A stretch of 64,000 nucleotides of DNA, taken from an uncultured Bacteriovorax sp. GTDB lineage: Bacteria; Bdellovibrionota; Bacteriovoracia; Bacteriovoracales; Bacteriovoracaceae. Position numbers and translations under genes: made by a program. The notes beneath the pieces are model-generated. The model ran no database searches, was not told where the DNA came from, and worked only from the letters and a program-made list of their open reading frames with translations. The stretch's first letter is position 1, and each line of letters begins with the position of its first letter. Where the stretch lies: contig CAMLMH010000005.1 of assembly GCA_946481315.1 (NCBI GenBank), positions 1 through 64,000 on the forward strand. The letters run 5' to 3'. This document shows, in pieces, positions 17,267 through 26,011 of the stretch.

Positions 17267-18005
17267 ATTCGAACCAAATTAGTTTTACCATCAACAGACA
17301 AACTATAAAAATCAGCATTGGTCTGACAATTTTCTCAGCTGCTCGGCTGGCATAACTGGCTCCGACGTAAGAACCGATGGCCATGCCAATGGCCATAACT
17401 AGTCCGATAGTCCAGTGCACATAACCATTTAACGAGTAAGTGATGAGAGCTGTACCGGCAGAAAAAGTGTTCGCTAGTTTTGAAATTGCAATTGCTGGCA
17501 ACAGGGGGAGGCCTGTTCCAATAAAGAGACTAAGAAACATGAAAGTTCCACCGCCCGGACCAAAAAATCCATCATAAAAACCACTGCAAATGCCCCAAAT
17601 GAAAAAAACTATGTAATGGGGTTTTTTGAAATTGTCCGGCTGTTTAAAAAATTTTTCTTTATTCCAGACAATCCATAAAATTACCGGACACATCACCAGC
17701 ATGAGATAGCGAAAGAAAGTTTTATCCACTAACGGAGCAGCCGAACTTCCAAGGAATGATCCTGCAGAACAAAAAAGACAAAAGGCTATTCCATCTTTCC
17801 AGCGTAAATGGCCGTTACGGGTATAAACAATCAAGGCTATAAGTGCCCCTGTTACACCCACGATCTTATTAGTTCCGATAGCATCTGCGCCTGGTGAAAT
17901 AACAATGGAAAGTGTTGGCAACGAAATTAGTCCACCTCCTCCAACAACTGAGTCAATCAATCCGGTAAGAAATCCCATTAGGGCAACAATTAATTTTTCC
18001 ATCAT
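17265..18005 (-). CDS. TSUP (TauE/SafE) family membrane transporter
   Basis: A polytopic membrane protein of 246 residues with about eight hydrophobic segments and the two TSUP repeats: GFLTGLIDSVVGGGGLISLP near the start and GICSGFYDGFFGPGGGTFMF in the middle. Family members export sulfite or sulfoacetate or move other organic anions; substrate cannot be set from sequence. Two adjacent ATGs (18005 and 18002) are possible. Convergent with pstS and divergent from moxR with only 34 bases between. No sulfur genes adjoin it, although a sulfonate-type ABC operon lies 7 kb away. Confidence 0.88.
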   Translation of the reverse strand: MMEKLIVALMGFLTGLIDSVVGGGGLISLPTLSIVISPGADAIGTNKIVGVTGALIALIVYTRNGHLRWKDGIAFCLFCSAGSFLGSSAAPLVDKTFFRYLMLVMCPVILWIVWNKEKFFKQPDNFKKPHYIVFFIWGICSGFYDGFFGPGGGTFMFLSLFIGTGLPLLPAIAISKLANTFSAGTALITYSLNGYVHWTIGLVMAIGMAIGSYVGASYASRAAEKIVRPMLIFIVCLLMVKLIWFE

Positions 18006-18039
18006 ATAATATTCTCATTCCTTTAACTGTTGAGTTTAT

Positions 18040-18963
18040 ATGAATCAAATCATGCAGTCTTTTATTAATTCCTCCCAGCAATCCATTCTGGGAAAAGATC
18101 GCGAAGTCAAGCTGGCACTCTGTTGCTTTTTGAGCGAGGGGCATCTGTTAATTGAAGATGTTCCGGGTATGGGTAAAACAACATTCGCTAAAACAATGGC
18201 CCGATTGCTGAATTTAAGTTTTGCCAGGATTCAATTTACAAATGATTTAATGCCGGCTGATTTGCTGGGATTACAGATTTTCGACCAGGAAAGCAAAGGT
18301 TTCAGACTTATTCCTGGTCCTATTTTCAATCAATTTATTCTGGCAGATGAACTTAATCGTGGAACACCAAAAACACAAAGCGCGCTGCTTGAAGCGATGG
18401 AGGAGAGACAAGTCACACTCGATGGTAAAACCATGGAACTTCCGCGTCCATTTTTTGTAGTGGCTACTCAAAACCCTCGTCATCAAGTGGGAACTCATCC
18501 ATTACCAGAATCACAACTTGATCGTTTTATGATGAAAATGAAAATTGGTTATCCTGAAAAGCACCTGGAGAGAATTATTATTTCGACTGGTCAACAACTG
18601 GATGGCTTTAATGCTTTAACTCCTCTTTTAACCGGAGCTCAGCTTACTCAAATAAAGGAGGAAATTAAACTTATTAAAGTTTCTGACAGGCTACTGGACT
18701 ACGTTATGGCGATTTTACAATTAAGTCGTACAGATTCAAATTATCAGCCATTGAGCCCAAGAGCAGGAAGGGACCTGGTGAATGCTGCAAAAGCATGGGC
18801 CTACATTCACGGCCGTCAGTTTGTTCTTCCAGATGATATTCAGTCTGTTCTCCCGAACGTTCTTTCACATCGATTGTCACCTTTTGTTCAACTCAGTTCC
18901 GAGCAAGAACTTTCTCTTTGCAAACAACTAATGGAACAAGTCAGGGTTGATCAGCCTGAATGA
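18040..18963 (+). CDS. MoxR-type AAA+ ATPase
   Basis: Cytoplasmic AAA+ ATPase of 307 residues. It shows the Walker A GHLLIEDVPGMGKTTFAKTM, the family segment RIQFTNDLMPADLLGL, Walker B ILADELNRGTPKTQSALLEA with the EERQVT loop, sensor 1 FFVVATQNP and sensor 2 LSPRAGRDLV. MoxR ATPases act as chaperones for metallo- or membrane-complex maturation. Here it is first in a coupled operon with a DUF58 and a transglutaminase-like membrane protein, overlapping the next gene by 4 bases. This is a widely conserved trio of unsettled function. Confidence 0.93.
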   Translation: MNQIMQSFINSSQQSILGKDREVKLALCCFLSEGHLLIEDVPGMGKTTFAKTMARLLNLSFARIQFTNDLMPADLLGLQIFDQESKGFRLIPGPIFNQFILADELNRGTPKTQSALLEAMEERQVTLDGKTMELPRPFFVVATQNPRHQVGTHPLPESQLDRFMMKMKIGYPEKHLERIIISTGQQLDGFNALTPLLTGAQLTQIKEEIKLIKVSDRLLDYVMAILQLSRTDSNYQPLSPRAGRDLVNAAKAWAYIHGRQFVLPDDIQSVLPNVLSHRLSPFVQLSSEQELSLCKQLMEQVRVDQPE

Positions 18964-19865
18964 GAAGAATTAAGAACTACTTTTTTAATAAGCTTGCAAA
19001 AAAAGATGGGACTCATCCACTCTATATTATTCCCACACTGGACGGACTTAAAGTATTGAGCCTTAATTTTTTACTGCTGATTATCGGTCTGGTTTATGCC
19101 AATAACTTTGTACTGCTCTTCAACTTTATTTTGTTTTGTCTATGCATAAGCTCGATGTTTTATACACATTTTAATCTGTCACAATTGCAACTGGAACAAA
19201 TGAGCCTTGACTCACTATTTGCCAACGAAGAAGGCGTATTGAGATTCAGCTTTAAAACATCTCCTCATGGTCATCACTTTCTTCGTTTTCGCATAATTGC
19301 CGATGGACTGGAGACCTTAAACAATCAATTCAACTTGCATGATCAATATGTGACCATTGCTGTGCCGGTAAAACCGCAATACAGAGGACGAATTCAAATA
19401 AAGTCACTATATGTTGAAACCGTTTTTCCTCTCAACTTTTTTAAATGTTTCACATTTCTCCATTGTTCCAAAGAACTTATTGTATATCCAGAGCGACAGG
19501 CCATTAACGGATATTGGGAAATTAAAGAAGGTTCTTTATTAAACGATGAAACAGCAGACTTTCATTATCGCGAATACAATGCCGGAGAATCCATGCAACG
19601 GATGGACTGGAAACGCTTCGCCAAAAACGGGGAAATGTATCTTCGTCAGTGGAATTACAATGATCAGCAATCAATATTGCTTGGGTTAAGAAAGGATTTT
19701 CCGGCCGAGGAAGCACTCAAGGCTATTTGTTTTAAACTTTTTGAAATACAAAATGCATCTGTTCGTTATGGACTTCAACTGAGTGATACAAAGATCATTC
19801 TTCCGGGTTCGGGCAGAAAACATTTAATCAATTGTCTGGAGCAGCTGGCCCTATATGAAAGTTAA
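18960..19865 (+). CDS. DUF58 membrane protein (MoxR partner)
   Basis: A 301-residue protein with two N-terminal transmembrane helices (about 28-65), a beta-rich middle (YRGRIQIKSLYVETVFPLNF) and the DUF58 core. The core includes FHYREYNAGESMQRMDWKRFAKNGEMYLRQW, split here around the YNAGE and DWKR motifs, and resembles a von Willebrand A fold. The start overlaps the moxR stop by 4 bases and the end overlaps the next gene by 11. A partner or substrate of the ATPase in envelope-linked quality control is inferred from the conserved gene order. Confidence 0.9.
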   Translation: MRRIKNYFFNKLAKKDGTHPLYIIPTLDGLKVLSLNFLLLIIGLVYANNFVLLFNFILFCLCISSMFYTHFNLSQLQLEQMSLDSLFANEEGVLRFSFKTSPHGHHFLRFRIIADGLETLNNQFNLHDQYVTIAVPVKPQYRGRIQIKSLYVETVFPLNFFKCFTFLHCSKELIVYPERQAINGYWEIKEGSLLNDETADFHYREYNAGESMQRMDWKRFAKNGEMYLRQWNYNDQQSILLGLRKDFPAEEALKAICFKLFEIQNASVRYGLQLSDTKIILPGSGRKHLINCLEQLALYES

Positions 19866-21714
19866 GCTGATAACCTTTCTTATTATCGCCGCCAATCTTT
19901 TGCTCTTATCGCCGGAGATGCCCTCGCAGGTATTGCTGTTTGCATTCGGAGCTTTGGTGCTATCCTGGCCCCGTTATATTGGCTGGATTAGAAATAGTCT
20001 TAAAGTAATTTTGCTTTTTGGCTCACTCGTTTTTATTAAGCTTTATTTTCCCAGGTTAATCAGCACTGAATCTGCCGTGTCCTTTTTACTTATCCTGTCA
20101 GCACTCAAGGCCTGGGAACTTGACGAGGACAGTGATCACTTCAATATGTTTTTCATTCTCGCTCTATGTGAATGTGGAATTTATTTGCTTGTACCTTCTT
20201 TTACCATCTTTGCCTTTGGTCTGCTGAAGATGATCTTTTATTTTTACTACATCATGAGCATAAGGAATTATGATGTACGTGTTCTTAATTTTAAACGAGT
20301 TCTGCTGCTGACTCTTCCGGCAATTCTTTTTTCGCTTCTTCTCTTCTTCACTTTCCCCCGTTTTACTCAGGGATTTGTTAATACCGGTGATTTACAGGCT
20401 GCTTATTCTGGTGCCAGCACTTCTTTTGACTTTCGCAATTTGGGTGCGCTTAATCCTTCATCGGAGCAAGTCTTCCGTATCTATGGTTTGGAGAATGGTG
20501 GAATTAACCCCAACCTCGTCTATTGGCGATCACACATTCTCTGGGAATTTAAAAATCAAGAATGGAAGGGGGGGTATCACAACTTAAGATCATCGCGACC
20601 GGAATTAAAAGTTTTTCGTCAGGAGTATAAGGTTGAGATGCTCCAGCGCTTTAAAGAGTTTTTACCCACACTGGACGGGACAAGTGCCGTGTTGTCACCT
20701 ATGCCCACAAACTATTTTTTCGAAGGGACTTATCGTTTAAAAGTCCCGACTCGCTCTGATCTGACTTATGAAGTAAAAGGTATTTACGGCGAACGTCAAC
20801 AGGCAATGAACGATTTGATGTTTAAAAAAGGCTTAAAGATAAACAGTGAAAAGATTGATCTGATTAAAGCCCGATTCTTTAAGGGAAACCCGGAAGAAAT
20901 GGATCAGAATACTAAGCTAAAATATTTAGTTCAGAGCTTTAAAGCCCGTCATTTTAAATACAGTCTTAATCCACCCCTTTATTCATCCCTGGAAGATTTC
21001 ATGCTCAAGGGGGAAGAGGGGTATTGTACCCATTTTGCTGCTGCCTTTGCACTCCTTGCCAGATCAATTCAAATGCCCAGCCGTATTGTTATTGGTTATC
21101 TGGGCGGTGAAGTTAATCCCTATGATGGAAGTGTGATTGTCCGCGAACAGGATGCTCATGCATGGACGGAAGTTTATTTAAGCGACCGGGGATGGGTACG
21201 AATCGATCCAACCGGCTTAGTCGTGCCGATGCGCCTACAAATGAATGCCCGTGATTTTTTTCGAAATCTGAATCCTTACCTGGAATTTTTTAATATTCGC
21301 ATTCAGCGTTCTATCTTTGAATCTGACCTGCTCCGAAAGGGCGGGTTCTTATTAGATACGCTTAACAGTAAATTTGCGGCGAATTTATTTAACCTGGACA
21401 GAGATGAACAAGCAGCAATACTTCGAAGAATAAATCCGCTGGGATTAAAGACTGGCTGGTTTTTCACTGCCGGCCTTATATTGTTTTTGATCGGAACTTT
21501 TCTTCTCTACCATTACATTTCATCATCAGGCTTAAATAGAGCTGATCAACGCTATAAAAAATTTATCCGGACAATGAAGCGCAGAGGCGTTATAAAACAA
21601 GCCGGAGAAACAGCAACTCAATTTCAGGAAAAATGCCTTTCCAATTTGCCAGATAAAAAGGACTATATCCTGAGAGAAACAGCAATTTATAATCAAGAGA
21701 TGTATGAAAACTAA
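19855..21714 (+). CDS. TgpA-like transglutaminase-domain membrane protein
   Basis: A 619-residue membrane protein. About five or six N-terminal transmembrane segments occupy residues 1-170. An extracytoplasmic transglutaminase core follows with the catalytic Cys in EGYCTHFAAAFALLARS, His in DAHAWTEVYL and Asp in WVRIDPTG. A further helix (about 535-555) precedes a cytoplasmic tail. The arrangement matches TgpA/DUF3488 proteins. Its start overlaps the DUF58 gene by 11 bases and its end overlaps the SMR gene by 11 bases (the ATG of the latter lies in its last codons). Probably a periplasmic peptidase or transglutaminase working with the MoxR/DUF58 pair. Confidence 0.9.
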   Translation: MKVKLITFLIIAANLLLLSPEMPSQVLLFAFGALVLSWPRYIGWIRNSLKVILLFGSLVFIKLYFPRLISTESAVSFLLILSALKAWELDEDSDHFNMFFILALCECGIYLLVPSFTIFAFGLLKMIFYFYYIMSIRNYDVRVLNFKRVLLLTLPAILFSLLLFFTFPRFTQGFVNTGDLQAAYSGASTSFDFRNLGALNPSSEQVFRIYGLENGGINPNLVYWRSHILWEFKNQEWKGGYHNLRSSRPELKVFRQEYKVEMLQRFKEFLPTLDGTSAVLSPMPTNYFFEGTYRLKVPTRSDLTYEVKGIYGERQQAMNDLMFKKGLKINSEKIDLIKARFFKGNPEEMDQNTKLKYLVQSFKARHFKYSLNPPLYSSLEDFMLKGEEGYCTHFAAAFALLARSIQMPSRIVIGYLGGEVNPYDGSVIVREQDAHAWTEVYLSDRGWVRIDPTGLVVPMRLQMNARDFFRNLNPYLEFFNIRIQRSIFESDLLRKGGFLLDTLNSKFAANLFNLDRDEQAAILRRINPLGLKTGWFFTAGLILFLIGTFLLYHYISSSGLNRADQRYKKFIRTMKRRGVIKQAGETATQFQEKCLSNLPDKKDYILRETAIYNQEMYEN

Positions 21715-22042
21715 TTTGCAGGACTGGTTTTTTCTTTTTCTTGCCGGGGCATTTGAAGTTGTCTGGGCTTATTTCTTAAAAGCCAGTAAGAGCTTCACCA
21801 TACCTTCATCTACCTTATTGTTTTTTGTTACTTTGGGTCTGAGCATGTGGTTGCTGGCCTTGTCGCTTCGATCCGTACCTCTGAGTATTGCCTATCCCGT
21901 TTGGACGGGAATTGGTGCTATCGGAACGGTTTTTGTCGCTGCTGCTTTTTTTAAAGAACCACTGAGTTTACTGAAGATTTTATTTTTAATCATGATCCTG
22001 GCCGGAATTATTGGATTAAAGTTTATTTCCAGGGAAGTTTAA
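21704..22042 (+). CDS. Small multidrug resistance (SMR/Gdx-like) transporter
   Basis: A 112-residue protein with four transmembrane helices and the conserved membrane glutamate in LAGAFEVVWAYFLKAS, followed by AYPVWTGIGAIGTVFVAAAFF, the SMR helix-3 motif. The SugE/Gdx subtype (guanidinium export) is suggested by FEVVWA and YPVWTGIG, but quaternary-amine export cannot be excluded. It is coupled to the transglutaminase gene by an 11-base overlap, which is not an expected combination. Its end overlaps the convergent hydroxylase gene by 20 bases. Confidence 0.88.
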   Translation: MKTNLQDWFFLFLAGAFEVVWAYFLKASKSFTIPSSTLLFFVTLGLSMWLLALSLRSVPLSIAYPVWTGIGAIGTVFVAAAFFKEPLSLLKILFLIMILAGIIGLKFISREV

Positions 22043-22763
22043 GTCCCTCTTTAAACAAGGGAGTCGTTTTATATTCTTCCAGACCGATATTGATCTCTTT
22101 ATAGTCCTTCCATTTGTACGTTCCAAACAATTTATCCCATAAAGATAAAACAGTGGAATAATTTGAATTCGTTTCATTAACTAACTCTGAATGATGAATG
22201 TGATGATAGCGTGGTGTGACCACAAGATATGAGATAGCTTTGTCTAATCGCTCGCCGAAATTCAGGCTGGTGTGATGAAAAAATGCCGAGGCAGTTACCA
22301 GCAATTCAAACAACGCAAATTCCGACACCGTTACGCCGAAGAGAAAAATGATCATAAACTTAAAACAATTACTAAAGAAAAACTCACCCACATGAAAGCG
22401 CAAAGCGGTTGTAACGTCCATCTCTCGGTCAGCGTGATGGACTTTATGGAAACGCCAAAGAAAAGGAATTTCATGATTCATTCTGTGCCAGAAATAAATC
22501 CACATATCCAGCATTAAAAATACCACCAGAAGTCTTCCGGAAAAATCAACTTTCCCAACTAATGGATTAAAACGAGAACTCCAGATTACAATGGCCCACA
22601 TCCACAATTTATTAAAGAGAGATCCTATAATGAAATAGCCACCATTAATTAATGTATGCCGAGTTTTATTTGCAGGAGGATGACGAAAATGAATAAACAT
22701 TTCCAGCACAAAAAGAACAATAAACCATACTGCCAAAGCTAGCCATGGAACTAGTGAGACCAT
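22023..22763 (-). CDS. Sterol desaturase/fatty acid hydroxylase family membrane protein
   Basis: A 246-residue integral membrane protein with four or more hydrophobic segments and the histidine clusters of the di-iron hydroxylase superfamily: FWHRMNHEI, FHKVHHADREMD, HHTSLNFG and YHHIHHSE. These bind two irons and oxidise lipid substrates such as fatty acyl chains, carotenoids or sterols; the substrate is not evident. Its start overlaps the msrA 3' end by 13 bases, giving a two-gene unit. It is convergent with, and overlaps, the SMR gene. Confidence 0.88.
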   Translation of the reverse strand: MVSLVPWLALAVWFIVLFVLEMFIHFRHPPANKTRHTLINGGYFIIGSLFNKLWMWAIVIWSSRFNPLVGKVDFSGRLLVVFLMLDMWIYFWHRMNHEIPFLWRFHKVHHADREMDVTTALRFHVGEFFFSNCFKFMIIFLFGVTVSEFALFELLVTASAFFHHTSLNFGERLDKAISYLVVTPRYHHIHHSELVNETNSNYSTVLSLWDKLFGTYKWKDYKEINIGLEEYKTTPLFKEGLKLPWK

Positions 22764-23338
22764 AGTTCATCCAGTCTTTTATCCCGACCACAATTGTGGC
22801 GGTAAAACTTATAGCGTAGAGGATTTTTAATATAATAATCCTGATGATAATCTTCCGCCGGCCAAAAAGCCGTTACCGGTAGAATTTTAGTTTTTATTTT
22901 GCCCTTAACTTTTAACTTTTTTGAGACTATTTGTTTTGAACGTTCAATAATTTTCTTTTCCTCACTATTGTGGAAATAAACTGCGCTTTGATATTGCTCA
23001 CCTCGATCACAAAACTGCCCATCTCCATCTAGTGGATCTATATTGATCCAGAATATCTCCAGCAATCTGTCCAAGCTAATCTTTTGTGGATCGTACTGGA
23101 CTTCAACAACTTCTCTATGGCCGCTTTTTCCTGCAGAAACTTCTTCATAGGTTGGATTCGCCTTTGCTCCTCCGGTATAACCCGATGTTACCTTTATGAC
23201 TCCCTCTTGTTTCAGAGCTTCATATGGTGGCTCCATACACCAAAAGCATCCTCCGGCGAACATCGCTTTATTTATAGTTTTTGCAAAGCCGACAGGAATT
23301 AGAAGTGTAAAGAAAACAAAAATATGAAATACTCTCAT
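22751..23338 (-). CDS. msrA: Exported peptide-methionine sulfoxide reductase MsrA
   Basis: Repairs methionine-S-sulfoxide. The 195-residue protein begins with a signal peptide (MRVFHIFVFFTLLIPVGFAK), so the enzyme acts in the periplasm. The catalytic motif GGCFWCMEPPYEAL follows, then GYTGG, GHREVVEVQYDP and RGEQYQSAVYF. The CFWC pair is as in other MsrA proteins. The ATG at 23338 is set by a perfect AGGAGG five bases upstream. Divergent from the TVP38 gene with only 23 bases between start codons. It shares a transcript with the downstream hydroxylase gene. Confidence 0.94.
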   Translation of the reverse strand: MRVFHIFVFFTLLIPVGFAKTINKAMFAGGCFWCMEPPYEALKQEGVIKVTSGYTGGAKANPTYEEVSAGKSGHREVVEVQYDPQKISLDRLLEIFWINIDPLDGDGQFCDRGEQYQSAVYFHNSEEKKIIERSKQIVSKKLKVKGKIKTKILPVTAFWPAEDYHQDYYIKNPLRYKFYRHNCGRDKRLDELWSH

Positions 23339-23361
23339 AATTACCTCCTGGAAATTGTACA

Positions 23362-24066
23362 ATGAGAGCTTCTGACAAACAAATCCGACACATCAAGCTG
23401 ACTCTTGGGATTTTAATAACAATCACAGCTTTGTTGATTTATTTAAACATTCCTTCTCATTATTTTTCTATAAAATTTCTGCAAGCTTCATTGGGAGATC
23501 TGCGCCATTTCTTTCTGCTTAATCCATCTCTGTCCATTACATTATACTTACTCTCGTACGTTACCATTTGTGTCTTTTCATTACCGCTCGCTGCTATTCT
23601 CACTCTCTTGGCAGGAGCAGTCTTCGGATTAAAAATTGGCTTCCTTTGCGCCCTAAGCGGAAGCACTTTGGGCTCCACTGTCACATTAATACTGTCTCGA
23701 TTTATTTTTCATGATTATATTCGTGAACGCTTTCCGGATAAGTCAGCCGCTTTTGACCGGGAGTTTGAGCGCAACGGAAATGCTTATCTGCTGAGCTTGA
23801 GATTGATTCCCGTTTTCCCATTCTTCATCACAAATTTGTTAATGGGGCTCACCAATATTAAAATCAGGGACTACGTTTTCGTCAGTGCCGTTGGAATGGC
23901 TCCCGCACTTTTTGCCTTCACCTATGCTGGAGTTAATATTGCCCAAATTGATTCTCTAGCCTCTGTTCTTAGCAAAGAGGTGCTTCTTAGCATGGCCTTG
24001 ATTGGCCTTTTACCCCTAATTTCTAAATTATTGCTTCCGCTGCTTCGTCGTACCAGAGCAAAATAA
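23362..24066 (+). CDS. TVP38/TMEM64 (DedA-superfamily, SNARE-associated) membrane protein
   Basis: A 234-residue membrane protein with about six hydrophobic segments and the VTT/DedA-type core: FSLPLAAILTLLAGAVFGLK, then GSTLGSTVTLILSR, FERNGNAYLLSLRLIPVFPF and NLLMGLTNIKIRDY. Members of this superfamily are implicated in lipid flipping or membrane homeostasis. Function here is not established. The start codon is 23 bases from the oppositely oriented msrA start, so the promoters of both genes must overlap the neighbouring coding sequence or each other. Confidence 0.88.
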   Translation: MRASDKQIRHIKLTLGILITITALLIYLNIPSHYFSIKFLQASLGDLRHFFLLNPSLSITLYLLSYVTICVFSLPLAAILTLLAGAVFGLKIGFLCALSGSTLGSTVTLILSRFIFHDYIRERFPDKSAAFDREFERNGNAYLLSLRLIPVFPFFITNLLMGLTNIKIRDYVFVSAVGMAPALFAFTYAGVNIAQIDSLASVLSKEVLLSMALIGLLPLISKLLLPLLRRTRAK

Positions 24067-24316
24067 AAGGAAACAATTTCAGTTTGTTCTCCCAAGCTAG
24101 GGAAATTGCAGAAAAATGGAACTTAATGGAAGCTTAAGAAACAAATCATAGAAGGCATTAATTGATGCTCCTTAGAAAGTAGCCAATTTTCTTGAATAAT
24201 GATAGTCTTTCTAAAGGCGCTCATGTAGGGTGCCATTGTTAATGTTCGTCGCCTTTAAGATTAGTGGTCAATAGTTCGTCCCTCCTCTTTAGCGGCCCCA
24301 GCCTTAAGGAGGTAAT
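24067..24316. other. Intergenic region upstream of the RRM protein gene
   Basis: About 250 bases, the longest gene-free stretch in the window. No ORF, tRNA or terminator is visible. It ends with a near-ideal ribosome site (TAAGGAGGT, five bases before the ATG). It may hold a long 5' leader, as is common for cold-induced RNA-binding protein genes, but no conserved motif or clear promoter pair could be identified. Confidence 0.5.
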
Positions 24317-24628
24317 ATGGGTAGAAAACTTTATGTAGGAAATCTTCCTTACTCAGCAAACGATGCTTCACTCAGAGAAAAATTCGAAGAAGTTGGAACT
24401 GTAGACTCTTCTAAAGTTATCACAGATCGTGAAACTGGAAGAAGCAAAGGTTTCGGATTCATTGAAATGTCATCTGATGAAGAAGCAGAAGAAGCAATCA
24501 GCAAATTCCATGGAACTGAATTCAATGGAAGAGCTATGACTGTTTCTGAAGCTAAGCCAATGACTCCAAACGATAACCGTGGTGGATCACGTGGTGGCTT
24601 CGGTGGCGGCGGAAGAAACCGTTACTAA
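24317..24628 (+). CDS. Small RRM-type RNA-binding protein
   Basis: A 103-residue protein with one complete RNA-recognition motif: RNP2 LYVGNLPY (residues 4-11) and RNP1 KGFGFIEM near residue 46, followed by a glycine/arginine-rich tail (SRGGFGGGGRNRY). This is the glycine-rich RNA-binding type found in cyanobacteria and some proteobacteria, often cold-inducible. The ribosome site is close to the anti-SD ideal and a strong terminator follows, which together suggest a highly expressed monocistronic gene. RNA targets are unknown. Confidence 0.93.
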   Translation: MGRKLYVGNLPYSANDASLREKFEEVGTVDSSKVITDRETGRSKGFGFIEMSSDEEAEEAISKFHGTEFNGRAMTVSEAKPMTPNDNRGGSRGGFGGGGRNRY

Positions 24629-24659
24629 TTTTTCACCAAAAAAAGTAAAAAATTAAATG

Positions 24660-24688
24660 GGGCCGAAGTTATTCGGCCCTTTTTTTTT
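24660..24688 (+). terminator. Intrinsic terminator after the RRM gene
   Basis: Eight-base perfect stem GGGCCGAA/TTCGGCCC with a GTTA loop and a nine-T tail. Strong rho-independent terminator. Confidence 0.93.
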
Positions 24689-24714
24689 GCTCAAAATGAG
24701 GGATAAGATCAATT

Positions 24715-24888
24715 ATGGAAATAAAATGTCTTTATTGCTTTCAAAATATCCCGCTCGAAATTTATGTCGAAGAAGGTGAGAAGCAGGATTTCATTGTCGA
24801 CTGTGAAGTATGCTGTCATCCGTTGCACATCATTGCGGAATGGAATGAAGAGGAAGAGTGCTTTGAAGCAGAAGTAGAACCAGCTTAG
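24715..24888 (+). CDS. Small CPXCG-type cysteine-rich protein
   Basis: A 57-residue acidic protein with CLYC near the N-terminus and DCEVCCHPLHI in the middle. This matches the layout of the Cys_rich_CPXG (CPXCG-motif) family of small putative zinc-ribbon proteins: CxxC, about 22 residues, then a D-C-x-V-C-C-x-P core. Here the usual CPYC reads CLYC. The ATG at 24715 follows the RRM terminator by 26 bases, so it must have its own promoter or depend on readthrough. Function of the family is unknown. Convergent with the sulfotransferase-like genes. Confidence 0.75.
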   Translation: MEIKCLYCFQNIPLEIYVEEGEKQDFIVDCEVCCHPLHIIAEWNEEEECFEAEVEPA

Positions 24889-24899
24889 CTTTTAGTTAG

Positions 24900-26000
24900 C
24901 TAAAATGTATTTTCCAGATATCTTCCCAATGGGAGAATACGTGCCCGATAAAGTTCGTTAAAACCCAGCAACTCTAAATTCCATTTCCTCACAATCTCTC
25001 CATCTTTATCAATTTCAATAATGCTTGGATTTTTTCCTCTGATCCATCTGGAACTTGATTCCAGCGAAACCTTATCAGTAAATACCGTATGGCCATTTTT
25101 AAGTCGCTGCACACTTCCCAGCATTGGATTGAAAAAGTTTAAGTTTTTATCATCCGGCCATGACCACACAACTTCACGGGATCGGGGATCATATTCCTGC
25201 AGATAAGATTTTTTTTCGTTCAGATGTTTTACATTAACATAATGAAGAATATTTCCATTTGATAACACCTGAGCATCATGTGTACCACATGCCTGATCAT
25301 AGTTTCCGTAACTAATTGTTTTAATAATTTTATTTAAATCCTGATCCAGAATGAAAAAAAGATTTAAACAATTAACACCTATTATGTAATTACCTGGCTG
25401 AAACCAGGGTAACTGGCCATAAGATTCATTAGGGGGAATTTCTTTAAAAGAGTTTATATGAGTGAACTCATAATGGTCGGGGAATGGTATCGACGTTTTG
25501 ATATCCAAATAGAGTAACTCTCTTTTCCAATGTGCCATTTCTTTTTTTATTTCAGAAAAGTGATCTTTTGTACTCCAGCGTTTGATAATATTTCCATTCA
25601 AATCAGAAACGTTCATTACATCAAAACGAATTTTTCTTCCATCGGCTTCACCTGATTCAGATGAAATAAATGTCAAATGCTGCTTATCCGGAGTAAGACT
25701 CAGTTCATGATGCACATCCAGATTTTTTTGCCAAACAATCTGGTTTGTTTTTGAATAACGGGTGATTTTTCCCTGCACGTAGCCTGTCTTATCAACCGTT
25801 GATGCTTTCAGACTATACCTGCTGCCGTCATCCATGAACAAACATAAATAGTCAGAAAATTTCTTTTCAAGTGTTCCTTCCAGTGTATAGATAGCGCAGT
25901 CAACCTGCAGGTATAGCTTTTCTTGCTTAAAATAAAACAACAATGTCAGGCCAGTCGTTAACGCCACGGCAGAAATGAGAATGGCTTTAAAGCTCTTCAT
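24900..26000 (-). CDS. Arylsulfotransferase-like propeller protein, copy 2
   Basis: A 366-residue protein with an N-terminal membrane anchor or uncleaved signal (FKAILISAVALTTGLTLLFYF) and repeated strand segments. The central motifs resemble the arylsulfotransferase (ASST) family: HINSFKEIPPN, PGNYIIGVN, CGTHDAQVLSNGNILHYVN and PMLGSVQRLKNGHTVFTD. The His of THDAQ corresponds in pattern to the HHD active-site region. A cysteine pair near residues 30 and 47 is shared with the neighbour. It is a diverged paralogue of the next gene upstream. An in-frame TTG at 26015 overlaps that gene's stop, so coupling is possible. Enzyme activity is not proven. Confidence 0.6.
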   Translation of the reverse strand: MKSFKAILISAVALTTGLTLLFYFKQEKLYLQVDCAIYTLEGTLEKKFSDYLCLFMDDGSRYSLKASTVDKTGYVQGKITRYSKTNQIVWQKNLDVHHELSLTPDKQHLTFISSESGEADGRKIRFDVMNVSDLNGNIIKRWSTKDHFSEIKKEMAHWKRELLYLDIKTSIPFPDHYEFTHINSFKEIPPNESYGQLPWFQPGNYIIGVNCLNLFFILDQDLNKIIKTISYGNYDQACGTHDAQVLSNGNILHYVNVKHLNEKKSYLQEYDPRSREVVWSWPDDKNLNFFNPMLGSVQRLKNGHTVFTDKVSLESSSRWIRGKNPSIIEIDKDGEIVRKWNLELLGFNELYRARILPLGRYLENTF

Positions 26001-26011
26001 GGAATTGTTTC

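Noticed and set aside
24885..24903. Inverted repeat TTAGCT/AGCTAA between the CPXCG gene and the sulfotransferase-like genes
   Set aside because: Six-base stem with no U tract; position suggests a convergent terminator but evidence is insufficient.
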